Shown here: positions 32,152-40,369 of the stretch, piece by piece
Position numbering within the stretch: the stretch's first letter is position 1
How the letters are laid out: every line of letters begins with the position of its first letter
Source of the DNA: Acidobacteriota bacterium
GTDB taxonomy: Bacteria > Acidobacteriota > Thermoanaerobaculia > Multivoradales > J023
NCBI GenBank assembly: GCA_029263395.1
Contig: JAJCXO010000112.1
Span: 1-64,000, forward strand
DNA: 64,000 nt
Direction: 5' to 3'
The notes under the pieces: model-generated
Database searches by the model: none
What the model saw: the letters and a program-made list of their open reading frames with translations, nothing else
What the model was told of the DNA's origin: nothing
Translations under genes and position numbers: made by a program

Positions 32152-33036
32152 TCAGGCCGGCAACCTCGGCCGCCGCGCCACGATCAGCGAACCGGAAAGC
32201 ACCAGCAGCGAGCCGACGATCGTCCACGGCCCGGGCTGCTCCCCGAGGAAAACAACGCCCCAGAGTGTGGCAAACAGGATCTGCAGGTAGAGGATCACGC
32301 TGCCGCGTCCCGCTGGCACATGTTTCATGCCACGGGTGAGGTAGATCTGCCCACCTTGTGCCGCCAGGCCCACCGCTAACAACAATAGACCATCCCAGGC
32401 GGACGGCCACACCCAGCCTGAGGCCGCGAAGACCAGGGACCCCGGCACCGCGATCAGCGGAAAATATAGGATGATCACCAATTCGTGTTCGTCGTTGGCC
32501 AGCCGCCGCACCATCACATGGGCCCACGCCGTCAAGAACGCACCGGCCAACCCAACCGCCACCGCGACAGCCGGCAACTGACTCGAGCTGGCGCCGAACA
32601 GCACGGGTGGCCGTGCGATCAGTGTCAGCCCCGTCAGGCCGAGCCCAATTGACGCCCATAACCGCGCCGACGCCTGTTCACCCAAATACACCCAGGCGAT
32701 CAAAGCGGTGAAGATTGGGCTGAGAAATTGGATGACCGTCGCTTCGGCGAGCGGCATGTGGGTCACAGAGTAGTAGACGCAAGCCAACGCCGCAAAACCG
32801 AACGCACCACGTGAGAACAACAACCACCGGTTGTGCCCCCACCAATTATCGAGCCTGGACCGTCGCAGCAACGCAAGCGTGATCGCCAACGTCACCATCG
32901 AGCGCGCAAAAACGATCTCGAGGCTCGGGATACGCTCCCCGGCCAGGCGAGCGAACAGCGTCATCAGGCTGAAGCTGAACGCTGCCAGCACCAGGAAACG
33001 GACACCGTGGCTGGGGTTTGTCGACCCTTCAATCAC
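32152..33036 (-). CDS. EamA/DMT-superfamily transporter
   Basis: 294 residues from GTG 33036, with ten hydrophobic helices in two repeated EamA halves (GAFGFAALACVYYSVTHMPL and LAEATVIQFLSPIFTALIAWVYLGE in the first; LYLQILFATLWGVVFLGEQPG in the second). The family exports small molecules such as amino acids or other metabolites; the substrate cannot be told. The C-terminus is short and basic. It stands alone, reading towards the Cys-rich peptide gene. Confidence 0.88.
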   Translation of the reverse strand: MIEGSTNPSHGVRFLVLAAFSFSLMTLFARLAGERIPSLEIVFARSMVTLAITLALLRRSRLDNWWGHNRWLLFSRGAFGFAALACVYYSVTHMPLAEATVIQFLSPIFTALIAWVYLGEQASARLWASIGLGLTGLTLIARPPVLFGASSSQLPAVAVAVGLAGAFLTAWAHVMVRRLANDEHELVIILYFPLIAVPGSLVFAASGWVWPSAWDGLLLLAVGLAAQGGQIYLTRGMKHVPAGRGSVILYLQILFATLWGVVFLGEQPGPWTIVGSLLVLSGSLIVARRPRLPA

Positions 33037-33104
33037 AAAGGCCGCAATTCTAGGAATCCAGGGTTCGGAACCAGAACAGCAACTAACGCCGGAACCAGCG
33101 CGTT

Positions 33105-33284
33105 CTAGGCAGCACTCTCATCTTTAGTACGAGGCTGATCAACGTTGCGGGATACAACCCGCCCCGGATGCCTCTCTTGTAGCTGTCGATAGTGCTCCAC
33201 CAATTTTCTCGGGTCGTGGTCAACGGAAGCCGAGATCTGATGGCGCACCGCACGAACGGCATCAATTGCTGGGTCCGATTTCAT
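33105..33284 (-). CDS. Putative antitoxin partner of PIN-domain toxin
   Basis: 59 residues (MKSDPAIDAVRAVRHQISAS start). Its ATG overlaps the stop of the upstream PIN-domain gene (ATGA), so the two are coupled. Proteins of this pattern (a short VRAVR--I helix, then a LVEHYRQLQERH helix) commonly follow such PIN genes. It has no classical DNA-binding fold that I can see. The toxin-first gene order is unusual for VapBC but usual for this subtype as I recall it. Confidence 0.65.
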   Translation of the reverse strand: MKSDPAIDAVRAVRHQISASVDHDPRKLVEHYRQLQERHPGRVVSRNVDQPRTKDESAA

Positions 33285-33757
33285 GACTGAACTCCAAGTA
33301 GCTCGAGCGGCGTCACGAGCGTCGGGACAAACAGTCCAAGTAGCGTGTTGATCCGGCGAATGGGGCCGAATTTGTTCGCGTTCGCCAAATGACGACAGTT
33401 CCATGTTAGCAGGAAGTCACATTTGTAGATTGACGCGATGGCCAGATGGAGCGCATCACCCACAGGATCGGCAGGCATCACGCGATGTGAGATGTAGGCC
33501 ACGACCGCGTCGGCTACCGGCTCGTCGATGTCGAGGAGCGGAAGCTCCCCTACAAGTTCGAGCGCACGGTCTTTTCCGGGGAAAGTACCGCCCTCGAGTT
33601 CCTCGATCACGGCTTCGCTAGTGTAAGCATCGTAGGCAGAGAGGTGCTCACTCCACCACTCGCGTGTCCATTCACGACGAGAGACCATCTCTGGTTGCGG
33701 ACGAACTTCGTAGTAGAAGCTTGGGATCGTTGTCTCAATGTAAACGCTGGGTTTCAT
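33281..33757 (-). CDS. PIN-domain protein, VapC-like toxin
   Basis: 158 residues with PIN-type acidic positions: YIETTIPSFY at the start (Glu in place of the usual first Asp), SEAVIEELEGG in the middle and ADPVGDALHLAIAS later. It is likely a Mg-dependent ribonuclease of a type II toxin-antitoxin pair, with the small gene that overlaps its stop as antitoxin. It may also be a degenerate, inactive member. Confidence 0.8.
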   Translation of the reverse strand: MKPSVYIETTIPSFYYEVRPQPEMVSRREWTREWWSEHLSAYDAYTSEAVIEELEGGTFPGKDRALELVGELPLLDIDEPVADAVVAYISHRVMPADPVGDALHLAIASIYKCDFLLTWNCRHLANANKFGPIRRINTLLGLFVPTLVTPLELLGVQS

Positions 33758-33933
33758 GTTGTCCCAAAACCTTGGTCAGAGCCCCTCCCTTGTCAGCCCC
33801 CGTATCCTAGCAGGCTCCAGTGACGTGCTCGTTCGAACGGGTGATATCGGGACAGGTGTCGGCCCGAATGAGATAGCAGCAGGTAACATTCTCAATTTGG
33901 ATTAGGCTATCCAACGCTCGAAAGGAATCAACG

Positions 33934-34614
33934 ATGCCAACTCTCAACTCGGTGGTGATGATGGGTGCAACAGGTGCGGTCGGAGGGCACGTAGTTCAGA
34001 CCCTGGCGGGCATGCCGAAGATCGAACGGTTATCCCTTCTCGGCAGGCGGCCAGTAGAGGGTTTGGCAGGAGACCGGATTGCGCAACATACGATCGATAT
34101 TTTCGAGCCACAGACCTACACGCCCCGGTTGACCGGCCATGACGTCGCCATTTGCACCTTGGGCGTGGGGCAACCGTCCAAGATCAGTAAAGCAGACTTT
34201 GTAAAAATTGACCGCGACGCGGTGTTGGATTTTGCGTCCGCCTGTCGACAGGCTGGTGTTCGCCATTTTGAGCTGCTCAGCTCGGTTGGCGTCAGTGCCA
34301 CATCCAAGTCGTTCTATCTACGCACCAAAGGTGAACTGGAAGAGGGTCTGAAGTCGTTGGGATTCGAACGCCTGAGCCTGTTTCAGCCTTCGATGATTCT
34401 GACGCCAACCAATCGTTATGGCCTGTCTCAGGCAATCACGCTCGCCGTGATGCCCCTGATCAATCCGCTGCTCTTTGGCTCCCTGCAGAAATTTCGCGGA
34501 ATTCCAGTCGAAACACTCGGCGCCGCCATGGCACGGAACCTGGAGCAGGTTGGAGAAAGCGTGGAGACGCTGCATTGGCGTGACTTCATCGCGTTGTCGA
34601 ACCAGCAGAGCTGA
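33934..34614 (+). CDS. NAD(P)-binding atypical short-chain dehydrogenase-like protein
   Basis: 226 residues preceded by AAAGGA. The Rossmann start VVMMGATGAVGGHVVQTL has the GxxGxxG loop, followed by LLGRRP. FELLSSVGVSATSKSFYLRTKGELEEGL carries the Ser and Tyr-x-x-x-Lys region in variant form (YLRTK). The pattern matches the HTATIP2/YwnB-like group of NAD(P)H-binding proteins, whose substrates are mostly unknown. Stand-alone gene. Confidence 0.85.
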   Translation: MPTLNSVVMMGATGAVGGHVVQTLAGMPKIERLSLLGRRPVEGLAGDRIAQHTIDIFEPQTYTPRLTGHDVAICTLGVGQPSKISKADFVKIDRDAVLDFASACRQAGVRHFELLSSVGVSATSKSFYLRTKGELEEGLKSLGFERLSLFQPSMILTPTNRYGLSQAITLAVMPLINPLLFGSLQKFRGIPVETLGAAMARNLEQVGESVETLHWRDFIALSNQQS

Positions 34615-34699
34615 CACATCGCCGGTATGCACCGCATTCAACCAACAGCAAAATGCCGCGCTCGCCTTCGAGCACGGCGCCTACCGACCAGGGACTACC

Positions 34700-35071
34700 T
34701 CAGTCTTCGGCTGGCACGAAGTAGATCTCGTCACCTTCGATGTCTGCCAGGGCCTTACGGCAATTCTTGATGCGATCGGCAGCATCCCGGAAGGGAACCA
34801 TTGCTTTGCTCAACGAGCACTCCACGAACCGATAGTGGTAGATGGCATCCAGCGCGTTGTGGGTGACATCCTGAATGTACGTCTTGTAATAGGCGACATC
34901 CCGATTGGGCAGCGGTGCAGAAACTCGATATCCCAGAGCCTGGGCGCCGTCTCGGACGGCTTTGGCCGCTCCGGCGAGTACCTCATCGCTACAGTTGCTG
35001 TGATAGGCAGTATGTTGCACTTGCCAGCGTACGAATTCCCAAGCTTGGTCTTTGAGTTGATTGAGCCACAT
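34700..35071 (-). CDS. Hypothetical helical protein
   Basis: 123 residues with GGAGGA before the ATG. It is mostly alpha-helical by eye, with no signal peptide and no recognised family. His and Cys residues are scattered (QHTAYHSNCSDE, NALDAIYHYRF), and a helical-bundle fold is possible. It converges with the dehydrogenase-like gene. Real by ribosome site and length; function unknown. Confidence 0.6.
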   Translation of the reverse strand: MWLNQLKDQAWEFVRWQVQHTAYHSNCSDEVLAGAAKAVRDGAQALGYRVSAPLPNRDVAYYKTYIQDVTHNALDAIYHYRFVECSLSKAMVPFRDAADRIKNCRKALADIEGDEIYFVPAED

Positions 35072-35250
35072 GCGTCTTCCTCCAGGCGCTAGGTTGATGT
35101 TTCAGGCGCCGCGTTTCGGCGCCTTCGATCAGCCCAGTGCGGCTAGCTCGGAAGACCTCTCACCTGTTGTGGAACTTTTTTTGAGACAACGGAGCACCGC
35201 TACGACAGCACCTTGAACAACGCAGCATTCCAACAGGATAGAATAGCGCC

Positions 35251-35505
35251 ATGGTCAATGCTCCTAACAGTCTCATTCTGGCGTTACAACGCTTCGTCGG
35301 TCGCCTCAGGTCATCGCAACTCTTGCTGCTCGTCGGCTCATTGTTTGTGGTCGATCTTTTTATCCCGGACCCGATCCCGTTTGTCGACGAGATCATCCTC
35401 GGCATCATGACCGTGCTGATCGCGCGCTGGCAGAGTCGCCGGTCCGAGGACGAAGACGCCTTCGACGACAAGCCGCCACCGAAGAACGTCACGCCTACGA
35501 ATTGA
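35251..35505 (+). CDS. Small membrane protein, DUF6116-like
   Basis: 84 residues with two hydrophobic segments separated by the distinctive VVDLFIPDPIPFVDEIILGI turn and a charged C-terminus (ARWQSRRSEDEDAFDD). I associate this VDLFIPDPIPFVDE pattern with the DUF6116 family, whose function is unknown. A hairpin (35105-35123, GGCGCC pairs) lies upstream, and a strong one lies just past the stop. Confidence 0.7.
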   Translation: MVNAPNSLILALQRFVGRLRSSQLLLLVGSLFVVDLFIPDPIPFVDEIILGIMTVLIARWQSRRSEDEDAFDDKPPPKNVTPTN

Positions 35506-35534
35506 TCGTCGGGGACAGCCTGCCCAGCGGGGCG

Positions 35535-35558
35535 CCTTCAACCTTTGAAGGTTGAAGG
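35535..35558. terminator. Bidirectional 11-bp perfect hairpin between convergent genes
   Basis: CCTTCAACCTT and AAGGTTGAAGG pair perfectly around TG. It lies between the convergent small-membrane-protein and crotonase genes and contains the last codons and stop of the crotonase gene. It probably ends transcription from both sides. Confidence 0.65.
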
Positions 35559-36458
35559 CCCGAAGTCTCCGAAAGGCTCGTCGCGCTCTCGAACCGCCTG
35601 CTTGAAGCCGGCTTCGGCGGCGCGTTGCTGGAAGGCATACCCTTCTTTGGTATGGCGAGCGATACCGTCCAACACCACACCCAAGGTCTGGGACGCGTCG
35701 AGGCTCGGACTCGCCGCGGTTTGATGGATCAGCAGCTTCATCATCATCAACTGGTTGACCGGCATGCGAGCGATGCGCTCGAGCAGGATCTCGAACCGTT
35801 CGTCGAGTTGGTCGACGGCCGGCGCTTCGGTGGCCAACCCCCATTCGACAGCTTCTTTGCCAGAGAGACAATCACCGGTGAAGAGCAGACGTTTGGCACG
35901 CTCGATACCGATGCGCTGCACCCACAAAGCGGTGGTAGGAGCGCCCCAGACACGGGCGGGCGGATAGCCGATCTTGGCAGTCTCCTCGATCACCAACAAA
36001 TCCGAACACAGCGCCATATCGGTACCGCCCGCAACGCAGAAGCCTTGCACCTTGCAGACGGTCGGCTTGTCGCTGTGGAACAGGCTCATGAAACCACGGA
36101 CGTTGCGCCGCATCCAGGCATAATCGACCATTGGATCCCACACCCGAGATGGATCGTGGTTCGCCGCCTGGACCGCCCAGTCGGTGATCGATCCGCCGGC
36201 CGCTAGCGGGTCTTGGCCAGGCTCTGGATTCAGCCCCTTCTCGGCGGTAGCCACCAGATCGTAGCCGCCGCAGAAGCCCTTGCCGTTGCCGGTCAAAGCG
36301 ATCACGTGAATCTCCGAATCCACATTGGCACGCTCGACGCCTGCCGCCAACTCGGCCACCAACTCCGGGATAATGCCGTTGCCGCGCTCTGGGCGATTCA
36401 GGGTCAAGCGAGCGATGCGCCCGTCTTTCTCGTAGGTGACGATCTTCGAGCTCGACAT
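35538..36458 (-). CDS. Enoyl-CoA hydratase/isomerase family protein (crotonase fold)
   Basis: 306 residues with the crotonase signature: LTLNRPERGN, GNGKGFCGGYDL (oxyanion-hole region), VCKVQGFCVAGGTDMALCSD and IGYPPARVWG. It should bind an acyl-CoA and hydrate, isomerise or cleave it. The catalytic Glu of classical enoyl-CoA hydratases (usually in GxxxE after AGG) is Asp here, so the reaction may differ. An insert of ~45 residues before the second block (NPEPGQDPLAAGG...) lengthens it. It lies 46 bases downstream of the giant kinase gene on the same strand. Confidence 0.88.
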   Translation of the reverse strand: MSSSKIVTYEKDGRIARLTLNRPERGNGIIPELVAELAAGVERANVDSEIHVIALTGNGKGFCGGYDLVATAEKGLNPEPGQDPLAAGGSITDWAVQAANHDPSRVWDPMVDYAWMRRNVRGFMSLFHSDKPTVCKVQGFCVAGGTDMALCSDLLVIEETAKIGYPPARVWGAPTTALWVQRIGIERAKRLLFTGDCLSGKEAVEWGLATEAPAVDQLDERFEILLERIARMPVNQLMMMKLLIHQTAASPSLDASQTLGVVLDGIARHTKEGYAFQQRAAEAGFKQAVRERDEPFGDFGPSTFKG

Positions 36459-36504
36459 GCGGGTCTCCCTGGTTTCGCAACCGTCACCACGACGGCGGCG
36501 AAGC

Positions 36505-39500
36505 CTATGGTAACGCCGAGTTCGAACTCGGAAAGCCTGGTGCCAGCATCTGGGTCATCCGATCGGGACGCTCGATACCTTGGCCCTGCATCCAGGCATC
36601 AGCTTCCTCGATCAACCCTTGCCCGAGATCGTCGGCCAAAACTTCCCCGAGACGACGACGGGTGACGGCAACATACAGGCCCATCTCGGCAGCTTCGAAA
36701 CCACGCTCGGCGCGCCGCAACAACTTGCGGCATTGCGTTCGATCACCCGATACTTGGGCGGCACCGGCAAGCAACAAGGCGGACATGGGATCCGCCCAGG
36801 GCATACGAGCGGCCGCGATCTTGGCAGCATTCCGGCGGGCAAGCCGCAACATGCTGCGGACGGCAACCCCCGCGGCAGCATTGGCCAACGCGACTCTCGC
36901 TCTGGCTTGCAACGCTTCAACCCGTGCCAGCCGAATCCGCAGCAGCAGCGACCGCCGAATCTGTGGCCACCGCTGTTCGAGCCGCAGCCAAGCCGAACGC
37001 GGATTCCCACAGTACAGTTCGGCTTGAACGCGAGCCAACAACTCGTTGTAACGCCGGATTGTGAAGCCCATGGTGGCTTCTTTGGCCTCTACCGTTGCCA
37101 AGTAACGCAATGCGGTGGCGGTATCGTCGGCCGCTAGCCAGACCATGGTCCGCGCCCGCGCCGCGTTGGAGAGGTAGGTATCGCCACGCTCCTTGGTTTC
37201 CGCCAAGTGTAGTGGCAGCCGCTGGCGCAGCTCGGAGATCTCTCCGAGGTAGGTATGACTAGCGATCGAAAACCGACGACACATGGTCATTTCCCAGACC
37301 ACACCTCGGCAGCTTTCGCGAAACATGCGGTGGGCCTCCGCCAAGGCTTCTGATGCCTGACGCCAGGCGCCCTTGAAGTAGGCAACCATACCCACCTGCA
37401 TGGTTGCCAAACCGAGGGCATGCGGATGGTCGACTCGACGGGCGAGCTCCACCGCCTGGTCGCGGATCGCCTCGGCACGCTTCAGGTTACCGGTGGTGGC
37501 CAGGAACGAACCTTCCATAGCCAACGCCCGCGCCACCCGATAGGGTTCCCCGGCATCCAAAGCCAACAGCAAGTGGCGAGTCTGGAAATCGGCACCCCGC
37601 ACGGCATCGGCTAAGGACAGCCCATTGGTCACGGCCCAACAGGTATCGATGCGCACCAAATCGCGCTCCGGTATCTGGTCGGCGCTACGCTCGACAAACT
37701 TCAAGCCGCGCAGTCGCAGCCGCAGTCGGTTGAGGGCCAAAGAGGCCAACGCCCGACGTGGCCCGGCGGCCATTTCGAGGCCTACCGATGACAACACATC
37801 TCGGGCGACGGTCAGGCCGCGGTCAAGGTACCCACCGAGCAAATATTGCTCGGCAGCCCGACAGCGAGCTTCGAGCGCCTGATCGGGCTGCTGTACCGCA
37901 AGATCGAGATAGGCTGATGCCGCGTCCGACGAGTGCCCGGCATTGGCCAGGGACTGTGCCAAACCCCGCAGCAGCTCGGCGCGGTAGTCATCGTCCGCCC
38001 GCACTAGTTCCAAAGCCCGACGATAGAAACGTGCCGCAGGATCGAACGCCAGGGCATCAAAGGTTTTTTTTGCGGCCAAGATGGCAAAACCTGCAGCCGC
38101 GGTCTCGTCACCGGCCCCGAGGGTATGTTCGAACAAAGCCTCGGGATCGTCGAAGCCTCGCGCCTCGAGGGTCTCTGCCAGACGACGATGAATCCGACGG
38201 ATCTCGCCGCTGTCGAGCAACGAGACTAACGCCGTACGGATCCGATCGTGGTTGAGCTCGAGACGTTGCGCCGAGCCACTCGAGCGCACAAAGTTGGCGG
38301 CGCGCAGGCTGGCGATCAGTGACCGTTCGTCACCTTGCAAACGCGCCGCCTGGTAGGCCACCGCGGCATCGATCGGCCGATTGGCAGCCGCCATGGTGAG
38401 CAACAGCTGGCGAGCGCCCGCTGGCAACTGCCCCATGCGCTCCTCCAGCATCTCGACCAAGCTCGAGCCGGTCGCCAGGGCGTCACGATTGACCTGGGCA
38501 AACCGCGCCAGCTGCTCGGCCAAAAACGGACTACCGTGCGCTTCTTGGACAATTGCCGACAGCACCGGCTCACTGGCGTCCTCGGACGACAACAACGACA
38601 GGGCAAGCTCTCGTACCGCTTCGTCGCTCAGGGCGTCAACTTTGACTTGCCGGCAAGCATCGGTTCCAGTGCGTGACAGGAGATTCGCCAGAAACGGCTT
38701 GCGCTCGACCTCTTCACTACGAAACCCGGCCAACAGCAGCAGCGGGGGCGCATCCGGGGGGCTCACCAGGCTAGTCAACAGAGCGGCACTCTCGCCGTCG
38801 GCCCATTGCAGATCGTCGACAAATAGGATCACGGGACGGTCACGGGCAATTCGGCCCAGCAACTGCCGCAGCGCGGTGAATGCACGTTGGCGAAGGATCA
38901 ACAGATCTGGATTATCGGGTTCTGGACTCGGCGTCCGCGAGAGCGGAAGGATCCGCCGCAGCACCGGGAACAGTCGCATCAGAGCATGGAGACGATCGGG
39001 CAACAGTGCGCTGACTTTGCGGTCGTTGAGCGAGGTCAGATACCGACTGAGACTGTCGACTACTCCGTCCAGGGCTTTGTAGGGTACGGCCTCTCGCTCG
39101 TAACACCGACCGCGCAGCACCAAGGCATTGCGCCGCCGCATCTGAGTATCGAGAAAGGCATCGATTAGCGATGTTTTGCCCATGCCGGAGGCACCGTGGA
39201 TGTAGACCGAGGTTGCCAATCCTTCGCGGGTGCGGTCGATCGCATCGTCCAGCACAGCGAGCGGTTCGGCACGCCCCGCCAGGAAGTTGTCGCGGACAAT
39301 CGGAATGGAGCTGGTGGTGATCTCGGATAGTTCACGGCCGAGGACCTCCAGAATCTCCGGCCCGGTGGGGCGGTGCTCGGGCTCGATCGCCAACAGTCGC
39401 TCACACAAACGGACCAGGTCGGACGGCAGATCAGACACCAGCTCGGAGGGTGACGGCGGCGCCTTCTCCTGCTTACCTACCAATACGTCGTAGAGACTGC

Positions 39501-40305
39501 CGACAAAAGGCAACCGGCCGGTGAGCGCCTGGAAAAGGATCACCCCAACCGCGTACCAATCGGCTGCCGGGGTCGCACCCTCGGACTTGGCCTGCTCGGG
39601 CGCCATGTAGGCGACCGTACCTGACAATCCACTGTCGACGGTCTGGCGATTGAGTGCCAGCTCAGTGACCAAACCGAAGTCCAAGATGACCAACCGACCG
39701 TCGGGCTCAACCATCACATTCGACGGCTTGAGATCGCGATGCAACTTACCGGCATCGTGTAACGCCTGCACCGCTACTACCAACTGGCGGAAGGCATGGC
39801 GTAACCGCTCTGAATCCAACTGGCCGCCAACCTCTTGGCTGTCTCGGGCCCCGACAAAAGGCCTGACATTCGAGCCCGTCAGGGCGTCCGCCGGACGCGT
39901 CGCCTTCTCCGCAGCGAGCGGACGTACGTATTCGAAGAAGCTCTGGCCCTCGATGATCTCCATGGTGAAGAACCACTGGCCGTCTTCGGCGACCAGCTCG
40001 TAGAGGCTCACCAAGTTGGGATGAACCACATCGGCCAGTGAACGGAATTCTTTCTTGAATCGGTAAAGTGCCGAAGCGTCACTGGTGTGCAATATTTTCA
40101 GCGCCACCATCTCGCGTCGCTGACGATCGTAGGCCGAATAAACGACGCCCATACCTCCAGAGCCCAGCCGTTGCCGGAGGTCGAAGCGTCGGGAGTCCTT
40201 GAGTTCGCTCGAGTCGTGCAATCCTCGCCTCGGTGATCGGAAGGACCTGGCGCGGAATGACGACAGGTTGACTAGATAAACAGTCTTCGGGGACCAGTCC
40301 CTCAA
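36505..40305 (-). CDS. Giant Ser/Thr kinase - AAA ATPase - TPR signalling protein
   Basis: About 1266 residues. The N-terminal kinase (~40-310) has GSGGMGVVY, VALKIL, HRDLKPSNVMV, LDFGLVTEL and APEQ. It is followed by an AAA_16-type ATPase (~350-650) with Walker A GASGMGKTSL and Walker B VILFVDDLQWAD. A TPR-like helical C-terminus reaches the end. This layout resembles PknK-type kinases that join phosphorylation to STAND-like ATPase switching. The listed start is TTG 40305; TTG 40221, with a GAGGCGAGGA site, is an alternative. No transmembrane helix, so it is cytosolic. It is followed by the crotonase gene; the substrate is unknown. Confidence 0.88.
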   Translation of the reverse strand: MRDWSPKTVYLVNLSSFRARSFRSPRRGLHDSSELKDSRRFDLRQRLGSGGMGVVYSAYDRQRREMVALKILHTSDASALYRFKKEFRSLADVVHPNLVSLYELVAEDGQWFFTMEIIEGQSFFEYVRPLAAEKATRPADALTGSNVRPFVGARDSQEVGGQLDSERLRHAFRQLVVAVQALHDAGKLHRDLKPSNVMVEPDGRLVILDFGLVTELALNRQTVDSGLSGTVAYMAPEQAKSEGATPAADWYAVGVILFQALTGRLPFVGSLYDVLVGKQEKAPPSPSELVSDLPSDLVRLCERLLAIEPEHRPTGPEILEVLGRELSEITTSSIPIVRDNFLAGRAEPLAVLDDAIDRTREGLATSVYIHGASGMGKTSLIDAFLDTQMRRRNALVLRGRCYEREAVPYKALDGVVDSLSRYLTSLNDRKVSALLPDRLHALMRLFPVLRRILPLSRTPSPEPDNPDLLILRQRAFTALRQLLGRIARDRPVILFVDDLQWADGESAALLTSLVSPPDAPPLLLLAGFRSEEVERKPFLANLLSRTGTDACRQVKVDALSDEAVRELALSLLSSEDASEPVLSAIVQEAHGSPFLAEQLARFAQVNRDALATGSSLVEMLEERMGQLPAGARQLLLTMAAANRPIDAAVAYQAARLQGDERSLIASLRAANFVRSSGSAQRLELNHDRIRTALVSLLDSGEIRRIHRRLAETLEARGFDDPEALFEHTLGAGDETAAAGFAILAAKKTFDALAFDPAARFYRRALELVRADDDYRAELLRGLAQSLANAGHSSDAASAYLDLAVQQPDQALEARCRAAEQYLLGGYLDRGLTVARDVLSSVGLEMAAGPRRALASLALNRLRLRLRGLKFVERSADQIPERDLVRIDTCWAVTNGLSLADAVRGADFQTRHLLLALDAGEPYRVARALAMEGSFLATTGNLKRAEAIRDQAVELARRVDHPHALGLATMQVGMVAYFKGAWRQASEALAEAHRMFRESCRGVVWEMTMCRRFSIASHTYLGEISELRQRLPLHLAETKERGDTYLSNAARARTMVWLAADDTATALRYLATVEAKEATMGFTIRRYNELLARVQAELYCGNPRSAWLRLEQRWPQIRRSLLLRIRLARVEALQARARVALANAAAGVAVRSMLRLARRNAAKIAAARMPWADPMSALLLAGAAQVSGDRTQCRKLLRRAERGFEAAEMGLYVAVTRRRLGEVLADDLGQGLIEEADAWMQGQGIERPDRMTQMLAPGFPSSNSALP

Positions 40306-40369
40306 ACGCCGGCGAGATTTTTCCTCAGTCAGCGAAAAAGACTCAAGTCAGAGGAAAGAACGGATCAGG